Shown one piece after another: positions 34,635 through 43,097 of a DNA stretch of 64,000 bases (the stretch's first letter is position 1; each line of letters opens with the position of its first letter). Both the position numbers and the translations under genes were made by a program. The notes beneath the pieces are model-generated. The model searched no databases and was not told the DNA's origin. It was given only the letters and a program-made list of their open reading frames with translations. The stretch comes from Cupidesulfovibrio sp000226255 (GTDB lineage: Bacteria > Desulfobacterota > Desulfovibrionia > Desulfovibrionales > Desulfovibrionaceae). Location of the stretch: the NCBI RefSeq assembly GCF_003402415.2, contig NZ_AP036014.1, forward strand, positions 1,550,001-1,614,000. Direction: 5' to 3'.

Positions 34635-36899
34635 ATGGATACCGAAAAGAGAACGCAGCACCTCGCCGAACGCCTTGGCTACATCCGCGATGTTTTCGGC
34701 GGCAAGCACAACGAAAACATCGCGCTCCTCGAGTCGAAGTTGCAGGAATTCAACCTGCGGCTGTCGGAAGGCTCCATCAGCGACGAAAACGCGGCGCTGA
34801 CCACCCTGGAAGACCTGTTCGACTTCGTGGAGCGCAAGCTGGAAGCCGAGCTGACACCCATGGACAAGGTGCGCATCGTGCGGCACCCGCAGCGCATCTG
34901 CCTGCGCGACATCCTGGAAAACGTCTACGACAACTACACCGAAATCGGCGGCAAGGACGAACACTCCATCGATCCTTCCATGCTCATCGCCCGCGCCTAC
35001 ATCACCCGGCGCAGCGGCAAGAAGACCATCAACCAGCCGGTTCTGGTCATCGGGCAGGAAAAGGGCCACGGAGAGGAATTCCGCAACGGCGGCTCGGTGA
35101 AGCCGTGGGGCAACGCCAAGGCCCTTCAGTACATGAAGGTCGCCGAAACCGAAGGCATCCCCATCCACACCTACGTGTTCACGCCTGGCTCCTACCCGGT
35201 GGAGGACTACCCCGGCGCGGCCCAGCAGATTGCCCGCAACCTGTATGAAATGGCGGGCCTGCGCGTGCCGGTCATCGCCGTGTTTTCGGAAGGCGGCTCC
35301 GGCGGGGCAGAGGCCATCGGCCTTTCCGACCGCCGCCTGATGCTTTCGCACGGGTACTATTCGGTCATCTCGCCCGAAGGGGCGGCGGCCATCGAGGGCC
35401 GCCTGCGCCACGGGCAGCGCGCCGCGCCGGAACTGATCGAAAAGTGCGCCCAGCAACTGCGCATCACGGCCGAAGACAACCTGCGCATGGGCTACGTCGA
35501 CCATGTGGTGACGGAACCGCCCCTCGGCGCGCGCCCGTACCACTACGACTTCTTCCGGGGCCTGCGCCAGGAGATCATCCGCGCCACGGACGAGGTGATC
35601 CTGGGCGTGAAGGGCTTTGCCCCGTTCCGGGCCATGGTGCTGCGCCGCCGTCGCGGCAAGGCCGAAACCATGGACCTCGACAACATGTACGTGCGCTGGA
35701 GCCTGTCGTCGTCCGCCAAGGACCGGCTGGTCAACCGCCGCCACCGCAAGTTCAATCGCCTGGCCCGCAACGCCGCGCGCGACAGGCGCCCCGTGCTGCG
35801 CAAGCTGTCCAACATGGGCTGGGACGCCTGGTGGGACATCTACTCCTACTTCAAGTACGACCTGCTGCGTAAGCACCAGCAGAAGATCGCCTACCTCGTG
35901 GAAGAGGTGGAGGCCGAAGCACAGGTGCTGATGGAAAAGGTGGCCGCCCCGTGGCGCAAGATCACCTGCGCGCTGCCCGGCGGCGCGTGCCAGAGCAGCG
36001 AGCAGACCGAGCGCGAGCTGACCACCCTGTCCGACTGGGACGAGGAAGGCCAACGCAACGGCAACTGGAGCTACGTCAGCCCCCGCGCCAAGGAAGACCG
36101 CGCCATCACCTGCCCCAACGCGGGCAGCCACGGCTGCCTCGATCTGTGGGCCCCCGACCTGTTCGGCGAATTCGCCGGGGTGTGCACCTACTGCGGCCAC
36201 CACTTTCCCATGGAATACCAGTGGTACCTGCACAACGTGTTCGATGAAGGCTCCATCTTCGAGTTCAACGCCGAGATCGAGGCGGGCAATCCGCTTGGTT
36301 TCGAGGGCTTTGACGTCAAGCTGGAGCAAGCCAAGAAGCAGACCGGCCTCAAGAGCGGCTGCGTCACCTTCGAGGCGCGCATCGACAACGTGAAGCTGGT
36401 GGTGGCCATGCTGGTGGCCCCGTTCCGGGGCGGTTCCGTGGGCGCGGCCGAGGGCGAAAAGTTCGTCCAGGCCGCCGAGCGCGCCAAGAAGAAGCGCTAT
36501 CCCTTCCTTGCCTACGTGCACGGCACCGCCGGCATCCGCATTCAGGAAGGCACCAACGGCGTCATCCAGATGCCCCGCTGCACCATGGCCGTGCGCCGCT
36601 ACATAGAGGCCGGGGGCCTGTACCTGGTGCTGTACGACACCAACTCGTACGCCGGTCCGCTGGCCAGTTTCCTCGGCTGCTCGCCCTACCAGTTCTCCAT
36701 CCGTTCGGCCAACATCGGCTTCGCCGGGCCGGGCGTCATCAAGGAGACCACGGGCGTGGACATCCCGCCGGACTACCACCGGGCCTACCGGGCCCTGTCG
36801 CGCGGGCACATCCAGGGCATCTGGGACCGCCGCGACGCGCGCGCCAACCTGAAGCAGGCCCTTCTGACCATGGGCGGCCGCAACCTCTACTACCGGTAG
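34635..36899 (+). CDS. Fused acetyl-CoA carboxylase carboxyltransferase (alpha-beta)
   Basis: 754-aa fusion of the two carboxyltransferase subunits, normally separate AccA and AccD; it transfers carboxyl from biotin to acetyl-CoA to make malonyl-CoA. The AccA-like half comes first (about 1-350: RRSGKKTINQPVLVIGQEKGHG, FSEGGSGGAEAIGLSDR, SVISPEGAAAIE). The AccD-like half follows (about 480-754) with a zinc ribbon Cys493/Cys501/Cys517/Cys520 (CPNAGSHGC...CTYC), then SVGAAEGEKFVQAAERA and HGTAGIRIQEGTNGVIQMPR. The alpha-then-beta order is the reverse of gene-order expectations for accD-accA fusions. Start ATG 34635 follows GGAAAG. Confidence 0.92.
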   Translation: MDTEKRTQHLAERLGYIRDVFGGKHNENIALLESKLQEFNLRLSEGSISDENAALTTLEDLFDFVERKLEAELTPMDKVRIVRHPQRICLRDILENVYDNYTEIGGKDEHSIDPSMLIARAYITRRSGKKTINQPVLVIGQEKGHGEEFRNGGSVKPWGNAKALQYMKVAETEGIPIHTYVFTPGSYPVEDYPGAAQQIARNLYEMAGLRVPVIAVFSEGGSGGAEAIGLSDRRLMLSHGYYSVISPEGAAAIEGRLRHGQRAAPELIEKCAQQLRITAEDNLRMGYVDHVVTEPPLGARPYHYDFFRGLRQEIIRATDEVILGVKGFAPFRAMVLRRRRGKAETMDLDNMYVRWSLSSSAKDRLVNRRHRKFNRLARNAARDRRPVLRKLSNMGWDAWWDIYSYFKYDLLRKHQQKIAYLVEEVEAEAQVLMEKVAAPWRKITCALPGGACQSSEQTERELTTLSDWDEEGQRNGNWSYVSPRAKEDRAITCPNAGSHGCLDLWAPDLFGEFAGVCTYCGHHFPMEYQWYLHNVFDEGSIFEFNAEIEAGNPLGFEGFDVKLEQAKKQTGLKSGCVTFEARIDNVKLVVAMLVAPFRGGSVGAAEGEKFVQAAERAKKKRYPFLAYVHGTAGIRIQEGTNGVIQMPRCTMAVRRYIEAGGLYLVLYDTNSYAGPLASFLGCSPYQFSIRSANIGFAGPGVIKETTGVDIPPDYHRAYRALSRGHIQGIWDRRDARANLKQALLTMGGRNLYYR

Positions 36900-36926
36900 C
36901 CCGCGCGCCGCAGCAGCAAGGAACAG

Positions 36927-37586
36927 GTGACATCCGTGTTCGACATCACGCAATTGCTGGATGAGATAAAGGCGTCTCCCTACGAGGAGATCGTCGTCAC
37001 CGCGCCGCATACCGGCGTGGTCACGTTCGCCGACGTGCGCGAAGGCGCCCGGGTCATCGGGCCTTCCGGCACGTGGAAGGAAAAGAAGGGCACGCTGCTC
37101 GCCACCATCGAGCGCGAGCGCAACCAGAAGCCCATCCACGCCGTGGAAAAGGGCGAGGTCAAGGAAGTGCTGCGCCACCTGGAAGGCACCTTCGTGGAGG
37201 CGGGCACCCCCCTGGTGCGCCTGCGCCATTTCCTGTCCAAGGACGAGGTGCTGGCCATCATCCTGAAGAAGGCCCTGCACCTCTTCGTCGCGCCGGAGCG
37301 CGCCAAGTACTACTTCGCGCCCGACGTGGACAAGAAGGTCAAGGCCTCCGGCCCGCGCTCCGTCTCGCTGCACGAGGGCATGGACCTGTTCATCATGTCG
37401 CGCATGAAGCGCGAGGCCTCTCTGGCCTATTCCGGCCCCAGCGGCGTCATCTACGCCGTGTACTTTCAGCACAACGAGAACGTCGATGCGGGCCAGCCCC
37501 TCATCGGCGTGTGCCCGCCGGACCAGCTGTCGCTCATTGAGGACGTGGTGGCCCGCGTGCAGACCGAGTGGGAAGAACGGGAGTAA
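36927..37586 (+). CDS. Biotin carboxyl carrier-like protein with non-canonical biotin site
   Basis: 219-aa protein with two biotinyl/lipoyl-like half domains. The C-terminal one (about 140-200) reads SVSLHEGMDLFIMSRMKREASLAYSGPSGVIYAVYF and ends NVDAGQPLIGVCPP. It aligns with a carrier domain whose EAMKM motif is replaced by SRMKRE, so Lys161 would be the biotin-bearing residue, with one extra residue in the following loop. An N-terminal half (VTAPHTGVVTFADV...RNQKPIHAVEKGEVKEV...EAGTPL) has Arg where the biotin lysine would be. GTG start at 36927 follows AAGGAAC. Biotinylation is inferred, not seen. Confidence 0.75.
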   Translation: MTSVFDITQLLDEIKASPYEEIVVTAPHTGVVTFADVREGARVIGPSGTWKEKKGTLLATIERERNQKPIHAVEKGEVKEVLRHLEGTFVEAGTPLVRLRHFLSKDEVLAIILKKALHLFVAPERAKYYFAPDVDKKVKASGPRSVSLHEGMDLFIMSRMKREASLAYSGPSGVIYAVYFQHNENVDAGQPLIGVCPPDQLSLIEDVVARVQTEWEERE

Positions 37587-37589
37587 GCC

Positions 37590-37964
37590 ATGGGCAAGGT
37601 GTTGCAGGTGCGCGTGTGGGCTTCCACCTACCGCGACGAGGACGTGGAAAAGGCCTGGCCGCTGCTCGTGGCCCTTGTCTGGCCCGAGCCCTTCGTCCGG
37701 CCCGTGGCCGGGCAGGTGCTGGGCCCGGCCGACCGGCGCGGCGTGCTGGAATTGGTGCAGGCCCTTGACGACGGGCTGCGCTTTGCCGGGTGGGACGCCC
37801 CCGTGCGCGACGCCCTGGCCGATCGCGTGCCCGCCATCGTGGCCCTGCGCGACAAGCTGGACGCTGCCCTCGCCGAATGGGACGCCCGCACCGCCAACCG
37901 CATCACCGATGAACTGGAAGAAGCCCTGGATCAGGCCGAAAAGGCCATGGTGAAGGCGAAGTAG
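37590..37964 (+). CDS. Small unknown protein of the acetyl-CoA carboxylase operon
   Basis: 124-aa soluble protein, no family recognised. It is mostly helical and Trp-containing (VWASTYRDEDVEKAWPLLVALVWPEP), with an acidic C-terminal coiled-coil-like helix (RITDELEEALDQAEKAMVKAK). It starts three bases after the carrier-protein stop and is followed by the operon terminator, so it is very probably translated with the carboxylase. A structural or assembly role in the carboxylase complex is an inference from position only. Confidence 0.75.
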   Translation: MGKVLQVRVWASTYRDEDVEKAWPLLVALVWPEPFVRPVAGQVLGPADRRGVLELVQALDDGLRFAGWDAPVRDALADRVPAIVALRDKLDAALAEWDARTANRITDELEEALDQAEKAMVKAK

Positions 37965-37995
37965 AGATAAAGCCTGAAAAGGCGGAAAAGATAAC

Positions 37996-38039
37996 GGGGG
38001 AAGGGGAGGACACTTTGAAAAGTGCCCTCCCCTTCCCCC
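37996..38039 (+). terminator. Strong GC hairpin after the carboxylase operon
   Basis: 20-bp stem (arms 37996-38015 and 38020-38039, one mismatch) around a TGAA loop, 31 bases after the last stop. No T-run follows, so it may work with the nearby CCCACAA/TTGTGGG hairpin around 38053-38075. Confidence 0.6.
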
Positions 38040-38275
38040 GACCCCTTCCCCTCCCACAAACTTTTCAGTTGTGGGGTAGGGTAAGCAGATGGGGCGAGCA
38101 GTCGGCATTCCGGGTTGTGTGCGCCCCCGCTCGGGCAGGGCAGGGGATGGCCCCGGCCCGCCTTCGCCGCGCATCACGGTTGCGACAAAATGCATCCCAC
38201 GGTATCACCCCATAGGGATGGCGCATGCCGTCCCGCCCCCACGCATACAAAGCAGACCATCGCAAGGAAATACGC

Positions 38276-38800
38276 ATGCTCAACAAGGTCATGATCATAG
38301 GACGTCTCGGCCGCGACCCCGAACTGCGCTACGCCCAGAACGGCACCCCCATCGCCAACCTGCGCATCGCCACCGACGAATCGTACACCGACCGCGACGG
38401 CAACAAGGTCGACCGCGTGGAGTGGCACACCGTGGTGGTCTTTCAGCGCGCGGCGGAAAACTGCGCCAACTACCTCGGCAAGGGCAGCCTTGTCTTCGTC
38501 GAGGGCAGCCTGCAAACCCGCAAGTGGCAGGACCAGAACGGCCAGGATCGCTACTCCACCGAAATCAAGGCCCAGCGCGTCCAGTTCCTTGACCGGCGCG
38601 GCGAGGGTGCGGGCGCCCAGCCCGCCGAAGGCGGCGGCGCTCCCCGCCGGTCTTATCAGCAGCCCAGCCCCGGTGGTCAGGGCGGCGGGCAGGGCGGCCA
38701 GCGCCGTCAGGCCCCGCAGGGCGATCCCTACGGCGCGGACGAGGATCTCGGGCCAGCCTTCCCCTCCGAAGCCAGCGGCATGGACGACGTGCCGTTCTAG
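38276..38800 (+). CDS. ssb: Single-stranded DNA-binding protein
   Basis: 174-aa SSB. The OB-fold occupies about residues 1-105 (NKVMIIGRLGRDPELRYAQNGTPIANLRIATDESY; KVDRVEWHTVVVFQRAAENCANYLGKGSLVFVEGSLQTRKWQD). A Gly/Gln/Pro-rich disordered linker follows, and the protein ends MDDVPF, the acidic tip that recruits replication and repair proteins. Start ATG 38276 follows AAGGAAA. Single gene with two terminators after it. Confidence 0.96.
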   Translation: MLNKVMIIGRLGRDPELRYAQNGTPIANLRIATDESYTDRDGNKVDRVEWHTVVVFQRAAENCANYLGKGSLVFVEGSLQTRKWQDQNGQDRYSTEIKAQRVQFLDRRGEGAGAQPAEGGGAPRRSYQQPSPGGQGGGQGGQRRQAPQGDPYGADEDLGPAFPSEASGMDDVPF

Positions 38801-38811
38801 CCAGTTTGCAT

Positions 38812-38838
38812 GGGGCCGCCGCAGGGCGGCCCCTTTGC
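38812..38838 (+). terminator. First terminator after ssb
   Basis: Perfect 9-bp stem GGGGCCGCC / GGCGGCCCC around GCAG, then TTTGCCTT. Confidence 0.7.
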
Positions 38839-38846
38839 CTTGCGCA

Positions 38847-38880
38847 CCCCGGCGGCTCCACCCGAGCCGTCGGGGTTTTC
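38847..38880 (+). terminator. Second terminator after ssb
   Basis: 12-bp stem with one mismatch (38847-38858 and 38864-38875) followed by TTTTC. Back-to-back with the first. Confidence 0.7.
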
Positions 38881-38992
38881 TCATGTCGCAAGAAAAAAGA
38901 TGTGCACACGTCAGAAGGCGGGAGTGATTATTTTCGTGCTTCGATGGAAAATTGGCTGTTTAGTTGCTTGAAATTGCGAGGAATGATCTTTT

Positions 38993-39022
38993 TTGACAAA
39001 AAAATCCTGTGCGCCATATCAA
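38993..39022 (+). promoter_or_regulatory. Sigma-70-type promoter for sorC-like regulator and glpD
   Basis: TTGACA (38993-38998), 18-base spacer, TATCAA (39017-39022) in an AT-rich stretch. Start would fall near 39030. An ACATATGT palindrome at 39051-39058 is a possible operator. The regulator's ribosome binding site lies 160 bases downstream. Confidence 0.55.
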
Positions 39023-39200
39023 GATTTCTGTTGCCATGACGCGGAAAGGTGACATATGTACGTTCTGTGAACAAAAGTGCCGAGCAGGCCGCGCGCCATG
39101 ACGGAAACCGGTGTTTCGCACCGCTTCCGGGCACGAAGCAGGGAACGCGCGCAGGGTCTGCGGTACCACCTTCCGCCGCCATGCGCGGCAGGAGACGCAG

Positions 39201-40163
39201 ATGATGCACGATCCCATGGAACGCGGGCTGCTCAGCCGCATAGCATGGGCCTACTATGTCGAGGGCATGACCCAGTCCGACGTGGCCGATTGGCTCGGCA
39301 TCAGCCGGGTTCGGGTCAACAGGCTGCTTCAGGTCTGCCGCGACGAAGGCTATGTGCAGATCCTGGTCAACGCCGATCGGGCTGTCTGCTACGAGCTTGA
39401 GCGCAGCATGGAGGCCGCCTTCGGCCTGCGCCGCGCCGTGGTCATCCCCACGCCCCCTTCGCAGAAATCGCTCAACCGCAACCTTGGCCACGCTGCCGCC
39501 CAGTACCTTACCGGGGTGCTGCGCGATGGTTGCTCATTGGGCCTCGGCTGGGGCACCACCGTTGCCGCAGCCGCCACCGCCGTGCCGCGCAAACCCGCCC
39601 AGGGGCTTACCGTGGTCTCCCTGTATGGCGGCCTGCCCTACAGCGTGGTGATCAATCCCTACGAAATAGTCGCCACCTTCGCCCGGCGGCTGTCCGCCGC
39701 GCAGACCTACTACATTGCCGCGCCCATGTTCGCCCCCAGCCCGGAATCGTGCCGCCTGCTGAAGTCGCAGGAGCTGTTTCGCTCCGTGTACGCGCGGGCG
39801 GTGCGGGTGGACGTGGCCCTCATAGGCATAGGCCAGCTTGCCACCGACGCCACCAACGTGGTGCTCGGCGCCATAACCCAGGATGACGTGCGTTCGTTGC
39901 AGCGCACCACCGCCGTCGGCGAGGTGTTCGGCACCTTCGTCGACGCATCCGGCGTGCCCGTCGACCACCCCATGAACGCCTGTTTCATGGGGCCCAGCCT
40001 CGACGAGGTGCGCTCCATACCAATGACCATCGCCGCCGCGGGCGGCGAGAACAAGACTGCGATCATAAGGGCGGCGCTTACCGGCGGCTTCGTCAACGTG
40101 CTGGTCACGGACGAGGGCACCGCGCTGCGCCTGCTCGATCGGGAACATGGAGGAGATGCATGA
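39201..40163 (+). CDS. SorC-family transcriptional regulator
   Basis: 320-aa regulator with an N-terminal helix-turn-helix (AWAYYVEGMTQSDVADWLGISRVRVNRLLQVCRDEGYV) and a C-terminal SorC sugar-phosphate-binding domain (LGLGWGTTVAAAATAVP; TVVSLYGGLPYS; DVALIGIGQLATDATNVVLGAI; GGFVNVLVTDEGTALRLLD). Start ATG 39201 follows AGGAGA; ATG 39204 is the next. Its stop overlaps the glpD start by four bases, so it is translated together with glycerol-3-phosphate dehydrogenase and probably controls it in response to a phosphorylated C3 compound. This replaces the DeoR-type GlpR of enteric bacteria. Confidence 0.88.
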   Translation: MMHDPMERGLLSRIAWAYYVEGMTQSDVADWLGISRVRVNRLLQVCRDEGYVQILVNADRAVCYELERSMEAAFGLRRAVVIPTPPSQKSLNRNLGHAAAQYLTGVLRDGCSLGLGWGTTVAAAATAVPRKPAQGLTVVSLYGGLPYSVVINPYEIVATFARRLSAAQTYYIAAPMFAPSPESCRLLKSQELFRSVYARAVRVDVALIGIGQLATDATNVVLGAITQDDVRSLQRTTAVGEVFGTFVDASGVPVDHPMNACFMGPSLDEVRSIPMTIAAAGGENKTAIIRAALTGGFVNVLVTDEGTALRLLDREHGGDA

Positions 40164-41788
40164 ACAGGTCAGGGTTGCTGGAACGACTGAAGTCCGGCCG
40201 CGAATTCGATCTTCTGGTGATCGGCGGCGGGGCTACCGGTTGCGGCGTGGCCGTGGATGCGGCAACGCGCGGGCTGGACGTCGCGCTGGTCGATCGGGCC
40301 GATTTCGCGCAGGGCACCAGCAGCCGCAGCACCAAACTGGTGCACGGCGGGGTGCGCTACCTGGAAAAGGCGGTGCTGCAATGCGACCGCGAACAGTTCG
40401 GCCTGGTGCGTGAAGGACTGCGCGAACGCGGCTTTCTGCTGGCCAACGCCCCCCATCTGGCCCACGCGGTGCGCCTGCTGACGCCCGTGCCCACCTGGAA
40501 GGACGCGGGCTACATGTTTGCCGGGCTTACCCTGTACGACCTGCTGGCTGGCCGCCTTGGCCTTGGCCACAGCAAGTTCGTGGGCAAGCGGGCGGCGGAA
40601 CGCATGTTCCCCACCCTGCGCATGGGCGACTACAAGGCCGCCGTCACCTACTGGGACGGCCAGTTCAACGACGCGCGCATGGCCGTGGCCCTGGCCCGCA
40701 CCGCCAACGCCCACGGCGGCACCTGCTGCAACCACGTGGAAGTCACGCACCTGATCAAGGAAGGCGGGCGGCTGCGCGGCGCGGAACTGCGCGACATGCT
40801 GACCGGTGAAACGTGGACCCTGCGCGCCAGGGGCATCATCAACGCCACCGGCCCCATGGCCGACACCGTGCGCCGCATGGACGACCCCGGCGCGGACGAG
40901 ATCCTCAAGGTCAGCTCGGGCATACACATCGTGCTCGAGGCGGGCTTCACCCCGCCGGACCTGTCGCTGATGATTCCCAAGACCGAGGACGGCCGCGTGC
41001 TGTTCATGATCCCGTGGCAGAACCACGTGGTCTTCGGCACCACCGACGAGCACGCCAACCCCGAGCACGATCCCGTGCCCGACGTGGCCGACATCGACTA
41101 CCTGCTGCGCTACGCCAGCAAGTACCTGTCGCGCCCGGTCACGCGCGGCGACGTGCGCGCGGTGTGGAGCGGGCTGCGGCCGCTGGTGTTCGCGCCCGGC
41201 AAGGGCAGCACCCAGGAACTGGCCCGCACCCACGTCATCGAGGTTTCGCCCGCCGGGCTCTTGACCATCGCGGGCGGCAAGTGGACCAGCTACCGCATGA
41301 TGGCCCAGGACACCGTGGACCGCGCCGACGTGGCCTTCGGCCTGAACCTGACGCGCCCCTGCGTGACCCGCCATCTGAAGGTTGTCGGCGCGCGCGGGTT
41401 CATCCCCGGCGGCCACACGGAAATCGCCCGCGAATTCGGCGTGCCGGTGGAACTGGCCAAGGCGCTGCACGGAACCTACGGCGACGAGACCGGCCAGGTG
41501 CTGACCATCGCGCGGGACGAGAACCTGGGCGACCGGGTGCACCCCGACCACCCGCACATCATGGCCGAAGTGGCCTTCATCGTGCGCAACGAACTGGCCA
41601 TGCGCCTGGTGGACGTGCTGGTGCGCCGCCTGCCCATGGGCCTGCTGGACGTGGAGCACACGCTGCAGGCCGCGCCCGGCGTGGCGCGCGTCATGGCCGC
41701 CGAACTCGGCTGGGATGCGGCCCGCACCGACGCGGAACTGCAATACCTTGAAGCCTATCTTGCAAGGTGGCGCGCGCCCAGGGATTGA
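40160..41788 (+). CDS. glpD: Glycerol-3-phosphate dehydrogenase
   Basis: 542-aa FAD enzyme, membrane-associated, oxidising glycerol-3-phosphate to dihydroxyacetone phosphate and passing electrons to quinone. The N-terminus has the FAD fold FDLLVIGGGATGCGVAVDAATRGLDVALVDRADFAQGTSSRSTKLVHGGVRYLE, the GlpD signature. Later landmarks are GIINATGPMADTVRRMD, KVSSGIHIVLEAGF, MIPWQNHVVFGTTDE and TIAGGKWTSYRMMAQDTVD. The C-terminal domain completes the aerobic-type GlpD architecture. ATGA overlap with the regulator gene upstream. glpF and glpK follow. Confidence 0.96.
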   Translation: MNRSGLLERLKSGREFDLLVIGGGATGCGVAVDAATRGLDVALVDRADFAQGTSSRSTKLVHGGVRYLEKAVLQCDREQFGLVREGLRERGFLLANAPHLAHAVRLLTPVPTWKDAGYMFAGLTLYDLLAGRLGLGHSKFVGKRAAERMFPTLRMGDYKAAVTYWDGQFNDARMAVALARTANAHGGTCCNHVEVTHLIKEGGRLRGAELRDMLTGETWTLRARGIINATGPMADTVRRMDDPGADEILKVSSGIHIVLEAGFTPPDLSLMIPKTEDGRVLFMIPWQNHVVFGTTDEHANPEHDPVPDVADIDYLLRYASKYLSRPVTRGDVRAVWSGLRPLVFAPGKGSTQELARTHVIEVSPAGLLTIAGGKWTSYRMMAQDTVDRADVAFGLNLTRPCVTRHLKVVGARGFIPGGHTEIAREFGVPVELAKALHGTYGDETGQVLTIARDENLGDRVHPDHPHIMAEVAFIVRNELAMRLVDVLVRRLPMGLLDVEHTLQAAPGVARVMAAELGWDAARTDAELQYLEAYLARWRAPRD

Positions 41789-42174
41789 GGTTTGCCACGC
41801 GGGGCGGGGGGCGTCACACGGCGCGCCCCGTCCCCGTGATACGGAAGATGCGTGCGGCGCAAGGGTCGCCACGGGACAGTCACCGCGCCATGCCAGGCAG
41901 AACTTCCGGGCGGTTGCCCGGAACATGGCGCGAGGCAGCCTGGCCCGCCGCGCATGATGGATTTGAACCGTCAACGGATTCACCGGGTTGGTGCAGGCCT
42001 GGCGAGTCGCAAGGAGGGATGTGGCGTTCAAGCCGCCCCTGCCCGGTGGTTGGGCCGCATGGCCCAGGCAGAGCCGGGAAGGGATGCCGCACCCGCAAGG
42101 GTGTCGATCGTCGCGCGGAGAACGCAGGGTACTCCGCGTATTCGTAAGAGAGGGTGTATCATCAGGAGGATTCT
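41789..42174. other. glpD-glpF intergenic region
   Basis: 386 bp without a recognisable gene; the frames through it are Arg/Gly-rich and off-scale for length. It holds a weak inverted repeat TGAACCGT-CA-ACGGATTCA at 41964-41982 that might be an operator, and the glpF ribosome binding site AGGAGGA at 42164-42170. A separate promoter for glpF-glpK is likely here. Confidence 0.4.
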
Positions 42175-42933
42175 ATGAAGGAACTTTCGCTGGGCCGGGA
42201 AATGCTGTCCGAATTCATGGGCACCATGGTCCTGATCATCTTCGGCGCAGGCAACGTGGCCATGACCGTGCTTTTCGGCAAGGGCCTGAACATAACCTGG
42301 GACAACATCACCTTCGGGTGGGGTCTCGCCGTGCTGCTGGGCATCATGGCCGGCCTGCCCTCGGGCGCGCACATCAACCCCGCCGTCAGCCTGGCGCTGG
42401 CCGCCACCGGCCGCTTCCCCTGGAAGAAGGTGCTGCCGTACTCCATCGCGCAGGTGGCGGGCGGCTTCGTCGGCGCGGGCATCGTCTTCGCGGACTTCTA
42501 CGCCAAGTGGATCGGCGTCGACCCGCAACTGGCCAGCACCGCGGGCATCTTCTGCACCTTCCCGGCCATCACCACGTCCTACCTTCCCGGCTTCATCGAC
42601 CAGATCATCGGCACCGCCGTGCTGATGTTCGGCATCCTTGCCATCGGCGACTTCGCGGGCAAGAACAACATCGGGTGGATCGGCGGCATCCTGGTGGCGC
42701 TGCTGGTGGTGGCCATCGGCATGAGCCTTGGCGCCATGCACGGGTACGCCATCAACCCCGCGCGCGACTTCGGCCCGCGCTTCTTTGCCCTGGTGGCGGG
42801 CTTCACCCAGCCCAACCTGATGGAACCCGGCATCGTGCTGGTGCCCATCGTCGGCCCGCTCATCGGCGGCCCGCTCGGCGCGTTCATCTACGACTGGACG
42901 ACGGGTGCCGTGCACAAGGCCCAGTCCGCCTAA
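42175..42933 (+). CDS. glpF: Glycerol uptake facilitator (aquaglyceroporin)
   Basis: 252-aa six-helix channel for glycerol. Both NPA loops are present: GAHINPAVS (Asn68-Pro69-Ala70) and HGYAINPARDFGPR (Asn194-Pro195-Ala196). The Asp after Arg197 in NPARD is typical for glycerol-conducting GlpF rather than water-only aquaporins. Membrane segments read as MLSEFMGTMVLIIFGAGNVAM, ITFGWGLAVLLGIMAG and others. Start ATG 42175 lies four bases after AGGAGGA. Followed by glpK 164 bp downstream. Confidence 0.95.
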   Translation: MKELSLGREMLSEFMGTMVLIIFGAGNVAMTVLFGKGLNITWDNITFGWGLAVLLGIMAGLPSGAHINPAVSLALAATGRFPWKKVLPYSIAQVAGGFVGAGIVFADFYAKWIGVDPQLASTAGIFCTFPAITTSYLPGFIDQIIGTAVLMFGILAIGDFAGKNNIGWIGGILVALLVVAIGMSLGAMHGYAINPARDFGPRFFALVAGFTQPNLMEPGIVLVPIVGPLIGGPLGAFIYDWTTGAVHKAQSA

Positions 42934-43097
42934 TGGTGGTGCAAACCGCCTTTTTTCCGCCCGTCCCGGCTGATGTACGCCGACGGTGGAGGGAACCCCC
43001 GGTTTGCATTCGTTGAAAGTGTTCCCGGCGGGCGGCCGGGCCACCAAACCCCGAGCCGCCCGTGCCGCAATCCCCCCAACCCAGGGAGTAGCACGAC

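Noticed and set aside
34599..38195. 1,198-codon minus-strand open frame opposite the carboxylase operon.
   Set aside because: Antisense artefact of high third-position GC; His/Gln/Gly-rich with no motif.
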